Source of the DNA: Providencia stuartii
GTDB taxonomy: Bacteria; Pseudomonadota; Gammaproteobacteria; Enterobacterales; Enterobacteriaceae
Assembly: GCF_029277985.1 (NCBI RefSeq)
Contig: NZ_CP119546.1
Coordinates: 1,302,001-1,366,000, forward strand
Reading direction: 5' to 3'
DNA: 64,000 nt
Shown here: positions 9,491 through 19,750 of the stretch, piece after piece
Position numbering within the stretch: the stretch's first letter is position 1
Layout of the letters: every line of letters starts with the position of its first letter
Notes under the pieces: generated by a model
Seen by the model: only the letters and a program-made list of their open reading frames with translations
Database searches by the model: none
What the model was told of the DNA's origin: nothing
Program-made: the position numbers and the translations under genes

Positions 9491-10714
9491 CTATTTTTGT
9501 TCTAGATTTGGTAGTAATACGGTAAAAATACCCAATAAAGGCAGAAATGCACAATATTGATAAACTTGTTCGATGCTGGTTTTATCTGCGATTTGCCCCA
9601 ATACTGCGGCGCCAACACCTCCCATGCCGAATGCTAACCCAAAAAACAGGCCAGATATCATTCCGGTTTTACCGGGGATCAACTCTTGTGCATAGACTAA
9701 AATGGCCGAAAACGCTGAGGCTAATATCAACCCAATGATAACGGTTAAAATGCTCGTCCAATACAGAGAGGCATGTGGTAGCAGCAATGTAAACGGCGCG
9801 ACCCCTAAGATAGAGAACCAAATTACATATTTACGCCCAATCTTGTCACCAACAGGCCCGCCTATCATGGTTCCAGCGGCGACCGCAAAAAGGAAGATAA
9901 ATAGGTGGATCTGCGCGTTCTGTACGGTGACACCAAATTTTTCAATAAGGTAAAAAGTGTAATAGCTACTAATACTTGCGAGATAAAAATATTTAGAAAA
10001 AATTAATATCAGCAATATAGCTAATGAACCAATGACAGCCTTACGAGGCAATACGTTGATTTCGACGTGAGATACTGGCTTTTTACTGACAGCTCGATGT
10101 TGTTGCTTATACCAACGGCTTACTTGCAATAATACGACAATCGCTAATAAGGCGGCCAAAGAGAACCAACCGACATTACCTTTACCGTAAGGCTCAATAA
10201 CCAGTGCGGCAAGTAATGGCCCCAAAGATGCCCCTAAATTTCCACCAACCTGGAAAAAAGACTGTGCAAGGCCGTGACGACCGCCTGATGTCATGCGTGC
10301 GACACGAGATGATTCAGGGTGGAAGACTGAAGAACCCGTTCCTACTAGTGCGGCAGCTAATAATATAACGGGGAATGTTTCAGCCATAGCAAGTAATAGC
10401 AATCCTGTTAGTGTAAAGCCCATCCCGATAGGTAATGAATAAGGCTGTGGATGTTTATCGGTATAATAGCCAATGACAGGTTGCAGTAATGATGCTGTAA
10501 TTTGGTAGGTCAATGTAATCAAACCGACTTGTGCAAAACTGAGTGAAAAATCAGACTGCAAGAGTGGATAGATAGCTAATATCAATGACTGAATCATATC
10601 GTTCAGCAAGTGAGAGAAGCTAATGGCAGTAAGAATGCTAAAAACAGTTTTACCTGTTTTACTAATAGGTTTTGCGGCAGGGGTATGACTTTGGTTGGTT
10701 GTTTGCTCACTCAT
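9491..10714 (-). CDS. fsr: Fosmidomycin resistance MFS efflux protein
   Basis: 407 residues (E. coli Fsr 406). A twelve-helix major facilitator protein with the diagnostic Fsr stretches HLLNDMIQSLILAIYPLL near residue 36 and GTGSSVFHPESSRVAR near 125, plus GDKIGRKYV between helices 8 and 9. It exports fosmidomycin, an inhibitor of the isoprenoid enzyme Dxr, across the inner membrane when overproduced; the natural substrate is unknown. It lies between ybaL and ushA as in E. coli, on the opposite strand to ushA. Confidence 0.93.
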   Translation of the reverse strand: MSEQTTNQSHTPAAKPISKTGKTVFSILTAISFSHLLNDMIQSLILAIYPLLQSDFSLSFAQVGLITLTYQITASLLQPVIGYYTDKHPQPYSLPIGMGFTLTGLLLLAMAETFPVILLAAALVGTGSSVFHPESSRVARMTSGGRHGLAQSFFQVGGNLGASLGPLLAALVIEPYGKGNVGWFSLAALLAIVVLLQVSRWYKQQHRAVSKKPVSHVEINVLPRKAVIGSLAILLILIFSKYFYLASISSYYTFYLIEKFGVTVQNAQIHLFIFLFAVAAGTMIGGPVGDKIGRKYVIWFSILGVAPFTLLLPHASLYWTSILTVIIGLILASAFSAILVYAQELIPGKTGMISGLFFGLAFGMGGVGAAVLGQIADKTSIEQVYQYCAFLPLLGIFTVLLPNLEQK

Positions 10715-10976
10715 AATTAGTAACTTTCATAGTTGTGTTGCTAAATTGTTATCAATATAGCGTATTTGTCATTTAATTGAACTAATAAATATCACGATAA
10801 AAAAAGTCACCATCGTTATTAATGTTGATTAATGTCTCAGTTTAATGAAACAAGCACCATTTAACGCATAGGTTATCCAATTATGATCGCAGTTTTATGC
10901 TATAAATTAGCATTTACTATTAGGGCTAGAACCTAAACATACCATAAAAATTTGAGATATAGGCAGGGAGAAAAAG

Positions 10977-12644
10977 ATGAATTTAACCTTTAAAGCATCG
11001 GTATGCGCATTGACGGTATCTTTGGCACTGTTGCCTATCGCACAGGCAAATGCTTGGGAAAAAGATAAAACATACAATATCACGATTTTACATACGAATG
11101 ACCATCATGGTCATTTTTGGCATAACGATCACGGTGAATATGGTTTAGCAGCACAGAAAACCGTTGTGGATGAAATTCGTGATGAAGTGGCTAAGCAAGG
11201 TGGCAGCTTATTATTACTTTCCGGTGGTGATATTAATACCGGTGTCCCCGAATCTGATCTGCAAGACGCTGAGCCCGATTTTAAAGGGATGAACTTAGTC
11301 GGTTATGATGCAATGGCGCTGGGTAACCATGAGTTTGATAACCCACTAGACGTACTACGTACACAAGAAAAATGGGCTAATTTTCCGTTCTTATCAGCCA
11401 ATATCTATCAAACCAGCACAGGTGAGCGTCTATTTAAACCTTACCAAATATTCGATAAACAAGGTGTCAAAATTGCAGTTCTAGGATTAACCACTGACGA
11501 TACGGCGAAACTAGGAAATCCTGCAAACTTCCCAGATGTTGAGTTTAGAACACCGGCGGTTGAAGCGAAAAAAGTGGTTGAAGAACTCCGCGCGACAGAA
11601 AAACCAGATATTATCATCGCGGCTACCCATATGGGGCATTACGATAACGGTCAGCATGGCTCAAATGCTCCCGGTGACGTAGAAATGGCTCGTAGCTTAC
11701 CTAAAGGCTATTTGGATATGATTGTGGGCGGTCACTCACAAGATCCCGTCTGTATGTCCAGCGAGAACAAAAACTATAAACAAGTCGATTATGTTCCTGG
11801 TACCCCTTGTGCGCCTGATAACCAAAATGGCACATGGATCGTTCAGGCTCATGAATGGGGCAAATATGTGGGGCGTGCTGATTTTGAATTTAAGAATGGT
11901 AAATTCACGCTAAAACATTACCAACTGATCCCGATCAATTTGAAAAAGAAAATCACGAAAGAGGACGGAACCAGCGAGCGTGTCTATTACACTCAAGAAA
12001 TAGCCCACAATGAGGACATGATGAAGTTATTGACCCCTTATCAACAAAAAGGGGGTGAGCAACTGAATGTAAAAGTCGGTTCTGTTGAAGGGAAGCTTGA
12101 AGGCGATCGCAGTAAAGTCCGTTTTGTCCAGACTAACATGGGGCATTTGTTGTTAGCGGCACAAAAAGAGCGTGCAGATGCTGATTTTGCTGTTATGAGT
12201 GGTGGCGGTGTACGTGACTCGATTGAAAGTGGTGATATTACGTACAAAGATGTTTTAAAAGTACAACCCTTTACGAATGAATTGGTCTATATCGATTTTA
12301 AAGGGGATGAAGTACTCGAGTATTTACAGGCCGCTGCGAATATGAAGCCTGATTCAGGGGCTTATGCACAATTTTATCATGTTAGCCTGACGTTAAACAC
12401 AGACGGTAGCATTAGCGATGTCAAAATTGATGGCAAACCGTTTGATCCTGAAAAAACCTATCGCATGGCGACATTAAATTTCAATGCGATTGGAGGAGAT
12501 GGTTATCCAAAAATCGACAATCATCCTAATTATGTTAATACAGGATTTGTCGATGCGGAGGTATTGAAAGGTTATATTGAGAAACACTCACCTTTAAAAG
12601 CGGCAGACTATGAGCCAAAAGGTGAAATTATTTATAAAAAATAA
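10977..12644 (+). CDS. ushA: Periplasmic UDP-sugar hydrolase / 5'-nucleotidase
   Basis: 555 residues with a signal peptide cleaved near residue 26 (AQANA-WEKDK). The metallophosphatase domain shows ITILHTNDHHGHF (metal ligands D and H), SGGDINTG, ALGNHEFDNP and GGHSQDP. The C-terminal nucleotide-binding domain contains GGGVRDSIESGDITYKDV. The enzyme hydrolyses UDP-sugars and nucleoside monophosphates in the periplasm so that nucleosides can be taken up. GGGAG precedes the ATG. It ends at a bidirectional hairpin shared with the convergent gene. Confidence 0.96.
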   Translation: MNLTFKASVCALTVSLALLPIAQANAWEKDKTYNITILHTNDHHGHFWHNDHGEYGLAAQKTVVDEIRDEVAKQGGSLLLLSGGDINTGVPESDLQDAEPDFKGMNLVGYDAMALGNHEFDNPLDVLRTQEKWANFPFLSANIYQTSTGERLFKPYQIFDKQGVKIAVLGLTTDDTAKLGNPANFPDVEFRTPAVEAKKVVEELRATEKPDIIIAATHMGHYDNGQHGSNAPGDVEMARSLPKGYLDMIVGGHSQDPVCMSSENKNYKQVDYVPGTPCAPDNQNGTWIVQAHEWGKYVGRADFEFKNGKFTLKHYQLIPINLKKKITKEDGTSERVYYTQEIAHNEDMMKLLTPYQQKGGEQLNVKVGSVEGKLEGDRSKVRFVQTNMGHLLLAAQKERADADFAVMSGGGVRDSIESGDITYKDVLKVQPFTNELVYIDFKGDEVLEYLQAAANMKPDSGAYAQFYHVSLTLNTDGSISDVKIDGKPFDPEKTYRMATLNFNAIGGDGYPKIDNHPNYVNTGFVDAEVLKGYIEKHSPLKAADYEPKGEIIYKK

Positions 12645-12680
12645 TTGGTTAATTAATTTTACCAAGCCGATATAGTCTAT

Positions 12681-12719
12681 AAAACCTGATCTTAGCCAGT
12701 GGCTGGGATCAGGTTTTTT
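12681..12719. terminator. Bidirectional terminator between ushA and the nucleotidyltransferase
   Basis: AAACCTGATC (12682-12691) pairs with GATCAGGTTT (12707-12716), and the inner TAGCCA pairs with TGGCT. A run of T follows on the plus strand and a shorter one on the minus. The right arm contains the last codons and stop of the minus-strand gene, so the stem is partly coding. Confidence 0.8.
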
Positions 12720-13494
12720 CATATGGCATTATGCTTTTGTCTTCTTGTAATAAACAGGTTAAGGCGGCTTGTAAATGTGCAATGAAGTCGTGTTTCGAGT
12801 GAATGCCTAACTGAATTTGTTCAATAAAAAAGGGTAATTGCTGTTCTAACTTAGGGTATTTACCACTCAATCGACTGACATGTTCACTGAGCGTATCAGG
12901 CCAATCATTATCATGAAATGTTCGTAAGATATTGGTAGAGCGTATTAGTTTTTTGGCGGCTTGTTTTGATAATGTTAAGTATGTCGAGTGATCGTCTGTG
13001 TTGGCTATTTTTTGGCGATATTCTAAAAGAACAGAATGATAGTCACTATTAACGGCTAATGCGATATCCCTTGATGGACGGAATCGCGGAAAGAAGAGAG
13101 AAAGGTCTTCGCCATAAATGATTCGGCAATGATGTTTTAACCAGTATCCCCAACTATTGATATTATTGGGGGCGAGAACCTCCTGCTTGGTGGCAATATC
13201 AAAATCAATTTTAGGTATGATAGGGAAATGTTGAATACTGTTTTGCGCAATGTATTCAAGAGCTAGCATCTCGTTTTCACTGATGTTGTTATTGAAAATA
13301 ACACACAAGTCGAGATCTGAAATAGAGGGGATAGCATGACCACGCGCTACACTACCATAAATAAAAATACTGCAAATAGCCTCCCCATACTCAGCCAAAA
13401 GCTCCGCCTGAACAAAGGATACTATGCCTTGGTATGTGGTTTGGGTGGTGTTATTGTTTAGTGTGCTGATGTAACCATTTTCATCAACTGCCAT
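12709..13494 (-). CDS. Nucleotidyltransferase-fold protein
   Basis: 261 residues. The N-terminal half has the polymerase-beta/aminoglycoside-adenylyltransferase signature: GSVARG at about 47-52 and SDLDL at 59-63 (the metal-binding aspartates), with a likely third acidic residue in KIDFDIA near 96-101. The C-terminal half is helical and not recognised, ending with a region that may bind substrate. Function is probably NMP transfer to a small molecule or protein, but no substrate can be read. AAAGGGA precedes the ATG. It shares strand with the KAS III-like gene 188 bases upstream. The E. coli ushA-ybaK interval lacks it. Confidence 0.75.
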   Translation of the reverse strand: MAVDENGYISTLNNNTTQTTYQGIVSFVQAELLAEYGEAICSIFIYGSVARGHAIPSISDLDLCVIFNNNISENEMLALEYIAQNSIQHFPIIPKIDFDIATKQEVLAPNNINSWGYWLKHHCRIIYGEDLSLFFPRFRPSRDIALAVNSDYHSVLLEYRQKIANTDDHSTYLTLSKQAAKKLIRSTNILRTFHDNDWPDTLSEHVSRLSGKYPKLEQQLPFFIEQIQLGIHSKHDFIAHLQAALTCLLQEDKSIMPYEKT

Positions 13495-13590
13495 GATAAA
13501 TCCCTTTTAGATCTTTTTAGTCATGGAGCGTTGACATAATGAGCGATGAGTCGATGTCATCGGTACACACCTAAGCAGCCTACCGCGATA

Positions 13591-13621
13591 TTATTCTACA
13601 TAAAATAATTATGTAGAATAA
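13591..13621. terminator. 13-bp perfect hairpin between KAS III-like gene and nucleotidyltransferase
   Basis: TTATTCTACATAA at 13591-13603 pairs with TTATGTAGAATAA at 13609-13621 around AATAA. It lies 61 bases past the stop of the KAS III-like gene on the minus strand. It lacks a T run, so termination is likely weak. Confidence 0.45.
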
Positions 13622-13681
13622 AGATAATGCCAACAAGAGATTATTTACACGCATCAAATCGTGTTGATATATAAAAGTAAA

Positions 13682-14776
13682 TCACAAGGTTAGCTCGTGA
13701 TCAACCACGAAAGCGGGCGCTGGCGGCTCGCCAAGGCTAACATCGGACCAACGTAGTACAGCGGCAGACGCTTCAGAGTGCCCCCCATAGGCGTATAAGA
13801 CAACGAGTGAGCCGGGTTTGATCAGTTTTTGTGTGGCAGCCATGTATAAATGGATAGGAACCATTGCGGGGCCACTATACGCGTTCTGAGGAAAAGTATT
13901 CACCACTCGCTCTTTTGCTATGCCTAACGCATTGGCAGAAAACTCTGCATGCCAAGCTGTAGGTGTATTTAGTGCAACACAATCAATTTGTTCAATCGTT
14001 ACGTTGGCTTTTAACAACGCGCTGTCAACGGTGCGTTTCAGGTAATATTCTGACGTGGCGCGTAGTACTTGAGACACCGTATCATCGATACGTAAACGAA
14101 GACGTTGAGATATGGGAGTCTGTTGACCTTCAATGACATCTAAGTGCCACGTTCCGCATGTTTCCCCCAGATGAATAGACTCAGTGCTAAGCAGGCCAAA
14201 TGATTTTTCGACTGAACCAACAATGAAAGCGGCAGATGCATCGCCATAAAAGCGCAAAGCGGGATCATCTGCATCAAATAGGCGAGAAAATTGGGCCGTC
14301 GCAATCACTAATACTCTCTTTTTTTGTCCGCTTTGGACTAACCCACAGGCTGTGAGGAAAGCCGACATTGAGCCATTACAGGTGGCTGAAATATTGAATG
14401 CGCCGCCACCAATCCCTAATGCATGAGCAATATACCCCGCATCTCCGAAACCGATGTTATCGTCAAAGAGAGAGGTCACGATGAGACAATCGATATCACT
14501 TGCGGGTATTTTGGCCGCTGTTAACACTTTCGTGGCGGCTTTGATACCAAGCGATGAGGCACTCTCATGATTGATGACAACTCGACGTTCCACGCTACCG
14601 AGAAAAGTGTCAGATAGATAAGGTTTCATTGCGTCATCATAAAAATGAGGGGGGGAGGGTTGAGATCGAGAAAGGGAAGGTTTACGACGAACGATAGCGT
14701 CTTTATCCCACCATCCATTGGTACGTACTCCTTCAGGTAAATGAATTGCAATCGATTGAATTCCAACGGATAACAT
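13682..14776 (-). CDS. KAS III-like (FabH-family) thiolase-fold enzyme with a non-canonical active site
   Basis: 364 residues, a typical KAS III length. The active-site cysteine is in NISATCNGSMSAF (C133), and GDASAAFIVG is the family's central motif. The C-terminal half reads NTPTAWHAEF (270-279) and NAYSGPAMVP where FabH has its catalytic His and Asn motifs (PHQAN and GNTSAA), so both catalytic residues appear replaced. This pattern resembles KAS III-like proteins of biosynthetic clusters that act as acyltransferases, but that is from memory of the family. AAGGAGA precedes the ATG. No acyl carrier or other pathway gene is adjacent. It is not the housekeeping fabH. Confidence 0.75.
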   Translation of the reverse strand: MLSVGIQSIAIHLPEGVRTNGWWDKDAIVRRKPSLSRSQPSPPHFYDDAMKPYLSDTFLGSVERRVVINHESASSLGIKAATKVLTAAKIPASDIDCLIVTSLFDDNIGFGDAGYIAHALGIGGGAFNISATCNGSMSAFLTACGLVQSGQKKRVLVIATAQFSRLFDADDPALRFYGDASAAFIVGSVEKSFGLLSTESIHLGETCGTWHLDVIEGQQTPISQRLRLRIDDTVSQVLRATSEYYLKRTVDSALLKANVTIEQIDCVALNTPTAWHAEFSANALGIAKERVVNTFPQNAYSGPAMVPIHLYMAATQKLIKPGSLVVLYAYGGHSEASAAVLRWSDVSLGEPPAPAFVVDHELTL

Positions 14777-15205
14777 ATGTTCTCCTTAGTGATGTTGATA
14801 ATTAAGCTAATTGCGAGTTGTTACATTTACACCAATAAAATAAAACGATATTTCCCAAGTTAGACAATATATAAATTATAATGACTGAATATTATCACCA
14901 TGAATAATCGTGTTTTTTATATAAACATAAAGATTAAATAAATATTAGATGGTAAATTTTATAGTTCAAGAACATTAATAAAAATAAAACTTTTATATAT
15001 TAACTATTAAAGAAATTATAATTAAGTTGGTATTTATATTATGTATAATCTGAATGAGATAATAGGCTTTTTTATTGATGGATAATTAATGACTCTATGT
15101 AAATCAATAGGTTAATGTATTATCTCGAATAGGGGTGCCCATCAAATATTAATGGGCAATATATAGGAGGTAAAAACGATGGTGCGAAGTCACATAATCA
15201 AGCTG
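14777..15205. other. AT-rich gap between the KAS III-like gene and ybaK
   Basis: Very AT-rich and mostly without visible structure. At its left end it must hold the promoter of the KAS III-like gene. At its right end are a 7-bp hairpin (TGCCCAT 15136-15142 with ATGGGCA 15152-15158) and a perfect AGGAGG ribosome site leading to a 24-codon ORF. Confidence 0.5.
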
Positions 15206-15253
15206 TTAAAGTTTTTTTATTTCTGCAAAGCTAGCATTAAGCACATTAGCTAA
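15179..15253 (+). CDS. Possible 24-residue peptide antisense to the ybaK 3' end
   Basis: ATG at 15179 follows a perfect AGGAGG (15165-15170) with eight-base spacing. The peptide begins [16 protein letters not shown] and is basic and hydrophobic. The last 48 bases run antisense to ybaK. The strong ribosome site is the only real support; chance is possible in AT-rich DNA. Confidence 0.25.
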   Translation: MVRSHIIKLLKFFYFCKASIKHIS

Positions 15254-15682
15254 ATCTTGTGGCGCTAACTCAATATCTAATCCTCTTTTTCCCCCAGAAA
15301 TAAATATCGTCGGATATTGTTGAGCTTGGCTATCGATGACAGTCAGTAAACGTTTTTTTTGGCCGAGTGGGCTAATGCCACCGATTAAATAGCCCGTTAT
15401 TTTTTGCGCGACTTGTGGATCAGCCATTTCAACTTTTTTCACGTTGAAGACTTTGGCGACCAATTTTAAATCTAATTGTCCCGACACAGGGGTAACCGCA
15501 ACGGCTAATTTTTTTTGATCACCATTAAGAGCGACCAATAAGGTTTTGAAGACTTGCTTTGCATCTAAACCGAGCTTATTCACGGCTTCATCCCCAAAAT
15601 TATGGACATTCGGGTCATGTTCATAAGGGTGAAGCTTAAAATTTATCTTTTGTTTTTCCAGTAGATTGACAGCAGGAGTCAT
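15206..15682 (-). CDS. ybaK: Cys-tRNA(Pro)/Cys-tRNA(Cys) deacylase YbaK
   Basis: 158 residues from the ATG at 15682 ([15 protein letters not shown]), which matches the E. coli start. An ATG at 15703 would add seven residues and overlap the ybaP stop. Conserved marks are [21 protein letters not shown], the catalytic-lysine region, [14 protein letters not shown] and [12 protein letters not shown]. It is a YbaK/EbsC-family editing enzyme that hydrolyses mischarged Cys-tRNA(Pro), acting in trans with ProRS. It follows ybaP within 20 bases, so the two are probably co-transcribed. Confidence 0.95.
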   Translation of the reverse strand: MTPAVNLLEKQKINFKLHPYEHDPNVHNFGDEAVNKLGLDAKQVFKTLLVALNGDQKKLAVAVTPVSGQLDLKLVAKVFNVKKVEMADPQVAQKITGYLIGGISPLGQKKRLLTVIDSQAQQYPTIFISGGKRGLDIELAPQDLANVLNASFAEIKKL

Positions 15683-15699
15683 ATATTTACCTGTATTTT

Positions 15700-16500
15700 T
15701 CAATTGCGTAAATGGTCAACTAAGCTGCCATCACCAAACAAATGTAGCGCTCCAACCGCGACAACATAATAACCATCAGGTAATGATCTAAGCTTAGTGC
15801 TCCAAGCTTGGTTACGTTGTTCCATCAGTATGTGGTACACCTCATCACTGAAGGTTTTAGGTAATGTCACGTCATTATTTGGTTGGAAATCTAACCACCA
15901 ACTGATCATAGTTTGTAGCGAGCGGGCATTAGTACGCCAATGTACCAGCGTATCTCTTAGTAAGGCTAGGCCTTCCTCAGGCAATGTTAATAGCAACTCG
16001 ATTTGAGTATCGATACCCTCAAGTTCAATGATCTTTTTTTGTTGCGATTGTGCATTACATAATAATTGATAATCAATCCCATAGCGCCCATGTAAACCGA
16101 GGCCTTGAGCTTGGGTTGCTTGTAGGATTAAAGCAACTTGCCATGAGGGAAGGGAATCAAACTGTGTTGGTTCTTGGTGTATTTCTTGGCAATGGCTTAG
16201 TAACAAAGCGTACTCAGTAGCCGTTAAGCGTTCTTGTAACGGTACGTGAGCGTTTTCACCCGCAGTGAAAGGTGAACGCATATCAGTGATATCCGATTCA
16301 ACAATCAAAGCATCGGCTTGGTTAAGCTTCTCAAGCAGTATTTCAGACAAGGGGAACATATTTTCAGTGCCCATATGAATACTGCCCACAATATGCAGTT
16401 TGAGTTTCTTTGATAAACGAATATCAACGGCAGGATAAGGATAGACGGGGGCTGCTTCCGTATGTAACCAGTTCTTTAAACTTTCGAGCAGCTTGGCCAT
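15700..16500 (-). CDS. ybaP: TraB/GumN family protein YbaP
   Basis: 266 residues (E. coli YbaP 264). The family motifs are at the two ends: IVGSIHMGT (37-45) and [18 protein letters not shown] near 247-264. They belong to the TraB/Tiki fold, thought to be metal-dependent proteases with two conserved GxxH sites. The N-terminus here lacks an obvious signal peptide. Cellular role is unknown. It is upstream of ybaK on the same strand; in E. coli the two are also neighbours. Confidence 0.88.
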   Translation of the reverse strand: MAKLLESLKNWLHTEAAPVYPYPAVDIRLSKKLKLHIVGSIHMGTENMFPLSEILLEKLNQADALIVESDITDMRSPFTAGENAHVPLQERLTATEYALLLSHCQEIHQEPTQFDSLPSWQVALILQATQAQGLGLHGRYGIDYQLLCNAQSQQKKIIELEGIDTQIELLLTLPEEGLALLRDTLVHWRTNARSLQTMISWWLDFQPNNDVTLPKTFSDEVYHILMEQRNQAWSTKLRSLPDGYYVVAVGALHLFGDGSLVDHLRN

Positions 16501-16653
16501 GTCATTTCCTCATCTCATATTTAGATATCAATCCGTTAGATTAAACAATCTGACTCCGTTTGGCGACTCACTTTGCGCTATTTTTTCTTCGAAATATTAC
16601 GAGACTGATTCATGGCAGTAAAATGGATATGCGCTAGGAAGCTTCAACATGAA

Positions 16654-16688
16654 GCGCCCCAATAGCGGAATAACTCACTCTTGGGGCG
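16654..16688. terminator. GC-rich hairpin between copA and ybaP
   Basis: GCGCCCCAA at 16654-16662 pairs with TTGGGGCG(G) at 16681-16689 around an 18-base loop. It is 14 bases past the copA stop. No T run is present on the minus strand. Confidence 0.45.
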
Positions 16689-16702
16689 GTTTAGCTTGTC
16701 GA

Positions 16703-19651
16703 CTAGTCTTGTTTCGGTTTAAAGCGTAATAATCGGTTGGCATTAGTCACGACCGTAATCGATGATAGCGCCATGGCAGCCCCCGCAACGACAGGGTTTA
16801 ATAGGGTGCCTGTTAATGGATAAAGAATACCCGCGGCGATTGGAATGCCTAATGAGTTATACACAAAAGCACCGAACAAGTTTTGTTTCATATTGCGCAA
16901 GGTACCTTTAGAAATAGCAACCGCATCGGCCACACCGTGTAAACTTTGGCGCATTAAGGTAATGGAAGCTGTTTCGATAGCAATATCACTACCTCCGCCC
17001 ATAGCAATACCAACATCTGCACGGGCTAATGCCGGAGCATCGTTGATCCCATCACCAACCATGGCAACCTTATGGCCTTTAGCTTGCAATGATTCAATTG
17101 CGGCTGATTTACCGTCTGGCATGACACCCGCAATGACTTCATCAATACCGGCTTCTTTCGCAATGGCTTTCGCGGTGACGGGGTTATCTCCCGTTAACAT
17201 GACTAAACGGAAACCTTGCTTATGCAGTCGAGCTAGCGCACTGACACTGTCTTCACGTAATGGGTCACGAATGGACAGCAAAGCAGCCACTTGACCATCG
17301 ATAGCCAATAATACAGGCGTTACCCCTTGTGAAGCCTGTTGATGTAAGACCGTATCGATCTCGCTCGTATTAACACCGCTTTGTGCAAGGAGTTTTTGAT
17401 TTCCGAGCAAAACGGTTTGACCATTAACGACTGCACTGATACCGAGACCCGCTAATGTTCTAAATTGCTCATTGGCTGGGAGTGAAAGTCCTTTAGCCCG
17501 TTGAGTAATGGCACGAGCAAGCGGGTGGTTAGAGCCACTTTCAAGTGAGGCGGCAATTTGCAACACTTCATGTTCAGAAAAATGATTAAAGGTATGAATA
17601 TCCGTAACTTGGGGCATTCCTTCCGTTAACGTCCCAGTCTTGTCGAAAACAATGGTATCTAATTCACTGGCTTGCTGGAGGGCATCGGCATCACGTACTA
17701 ATACGCCAAACTCGGCTGCCCGCCCGACACCAGAAATAATCGACATCGGTGTCGCTAACCCTAATGCGCATGGGCAAGCAATGATCAGAACCGTGGTTGT
17801 AATCACTAAGGCATAAGTAATTTGTGGTGCAGGACCGACAAAATACCAAATGAGGCCGGAGATGACGGCAATTGCAACGACCACAGGCACGAATACAGCG
17901 GAAATGCGGTCGGCTAATTGGCCAATTTGTGGTTTACTACTTTGTGCTTGGCGAACTAAGTGAATAATACGTGCAAGCGTGGTTTGGCTACCGACGGCTG
18001 CCGCACGGAAAAGAACTGTTCCATCTTGCACAACAGTACCTGCATGAACTTGATCCCCTTTGGTTTTTTGTTGAGGGATCGGTTCTCCTGTCAGCATAGC
18101 TTCATCTAACCAAACTTCGCCTTCTATGATTTCACCATCAACAGGAACACGATCCCCTGTTGCTAGGCGTAATATCATGCCTTTTTTAACTTGTTCGAGA
18201 GGCAAATCGACTTCCCCTTGCTCGGTTACCACACGCGCTGTGGGTGGCGTTAAGTCGAGTAGCCTTTCCAGCGCTTTTGAAGAGCGTTGACGGGCGCGCT
18301 GTTCAAGAGCATGGCCTAAGTTAATCAAACCGATGATCATCGCACTGGCTTCATAATAAAGATGGCGAGCTTGTTCTGGAAACAGCTCAGGCCATAGATT
18401 AACCACTATCGAGTATAACCAAGCCGCCCCAGTTCCTAATGCGACTAAGGTATCCATAGTCGCACTGCCATTTTTGAGGCTTTGCCATGCATTTTTATAG
18501 AAGTGACCACCTGCAAATACCATTACAGCTAAGGTTAAGATACCAATTGTCAGCCAAATGAAATGGTTTTGAGGGCTTAACATCATATTATCGCCCATCA
18601 TACCCCAGATCATGACTGGGATACCGAGCGCTAATGCCAGTGCTGATTGCCAACGAAAGCGACGCATATTGGCATCTGCAACTTGTTGCTGGCGTTCACG
18701 TCGTTTCGCTTCATCCTGAATAATTTCTGCACCATAACCGGCTTTTTCAACAGCGGCGACGAGATCTGCGGGTTGTGTTGTACCAGTGACTAACGCACTG
18801 CGTTCAGCAAGATTAACCCGTGCATTCTCAACCCCTGCTACGCTGGTTAGCGCTTTTTGTACTTTATTAACGCAACTCGCACAGGTCATGCCATCTAATA
18901 GCAATTGAATACTGTCATCAGCTGGCGATATTTCAGGTTGTTGATCGACGTCAGACTGCTGTGCCGGAATATCACAGATTGCCGCTGAGCTTGTTTCCGG
19001 TTGCTCAGTTGGTATGGTCAGCGGCTCAGTTTTTGGGGCAGTCGTGTCATCTTCATCGCTCTGCGTTGCTTGATAGCCTATTCCCGTCACTGCTGCAATT
19101 AACTGTTCTACCGGAGCATTACCGTAGACAACAGCCGACTCGGTATTCACATCCGCTTTCTCTACCCCCTCAACGGCTTCAAGGGCGAGGCGAGTTTTTT
19201 CTGCACATTTCATGCAGCTCAGTCCTGATAAGGCTAAATTCACACGGTTTGGCACAGCGACTTGCGCTTTATAGCCAGCTTGTTCAACGGCTTGAATTAA
19301 GGCTTCTGCGGTTGTATTGCCATAAACGCTAGCTTGTTGGGTATCTACAATAGCAGCGGCAACACCGTCAACGGCTTCAAGAGCTTGCTGAGTTTTACCT
19401 GCACAGTTCATGCAACTTAGGCCGGAAAGCTGTAGCGTTACATCCGGTTTTTCAGCCACTTTGGCTTCATATCCTGCTGCTTCAATGGTTTCAATCAACG
19501 ACTGCGCACTGGCATTAGTTTCAATAACGGCATACTCGATCGTGACTTTGACATTTTCAATATCTGAACGAGCTTCGAGCGCTTTGGTCACTGTATTCAC
19601 ACAGTGCATGCAACTTAGTCCTTGCAGGGAGAGAATGATTTTGCTACTCAT
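16703..19651 (-). CDS. copA: Cu(+)-exporting P1B-type ATPase with four N-terminal metal-binding domains
   Basis: 982 residues, much longer than E. coli CopA (834). Four HMA domains carry GLSCMHC (C14/C17), GLSCMNC (C80/C83), GLSCMKC (C146/C149) and GMTCASC (C257/C260). An acidic, Pro/Gln/Thr-rich linker of about 50 residues separates the third and fourth. The ATPase core shows TGEPIPQ, the transmembrane copper motif CPC ([12 protein letters not shown]), the phosphorylated DKTGTLTEG and [20 protein letters not shown]. It exports cytosolic Cu+ across the inner membrane. A CueR-type promoter sits in front, divergent from cueR. Confidence 0.95.
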   Translation of the reverse strand: MSSKIILSLQGLSCMHCVNTVTKALEARSDIENVKVTIEYAVIETNASAQSLIETIEAAGYEAKVAEKPDVTLQLSGLSCMNCAGKTQQALEAVDGVAAAIVDTQQASVYGNTTAEALIQAVEQAGYKAQVAVPNRVNLALSGLSCMKCAEKTRLALEAVEGVEKADVNTESAVVYGNAPVEQLIAAVTGIGYQATQSDEDDTTAPKTEPLTIPTEQPETSSAAICDIPAQQSDVDQQPEISPADDSIQLLLDGMTCASCVNKVQKALTSVAGVENARVNLAERSALVTGTTQPADLVAAVEKAGYGAEIIQDEAKRRERQQQVADANMRRFRWQSALALALGIPVMIWGMMGDNMMLSPQNHFIWLTIGILTLAVMVFAGGHFYKNAWQSLKNGSATMDTLVALGTGAAWLYSIVVNLWPELFPEQARHLYYEASAMIIGLINLGHALEQRARQRSSKALERLLDLTPPTARVVTEQGEVDLPLEQVKKGMILRLATGDRVPVDGEIIEGEVWLDEAMLTGEPIPQQKTKGDQVHAGTVVQDGTVLFRAAAVGSQTTLARIIHLVRQAQSSKPQIGQLADRISAVFVPVVVAIAVISGLIWYFVGPAPQITYALVITTTVLIIACPCALGLATPMSIISGVGRAAEFGVLVRDADALQQASELDTIVFDKTGTLTEGMPQVTDIHTFNHFSEHEVLQIAASLESGSNHPLARAITQRAKGLSLPANEQFRTLAGLGISAVVNGQTVLLGNQKLLAQSGVNTSEIDTVLHQQASQGVTPVLLAIDGQVAALLSIRDPLREDSVSALARLHKQGFRLVMLTGDNPVTAKAIAKEAGIDEVIAGVMPDGKSAAIESLQAKGHKVAMVGDGINDAPALARADVGIAMGGGSDIAIETASITLMRQSLHGVADAVAISKGTLRNMKQNLFGAFVYNSLGIPIAAGILYPLTGTLLNPVVAGAAMALSSITVVTNANRLLRFKPKQD

Positions 19652-19750
19652 AAGTTAAATCTCCTAAACTCATGACTGATTCCGTCTTTTTTATTATCAT
19701 GACAGAATTCAATGAGTTTTTTAAATCATATAAATTTTGATATATAGAAA

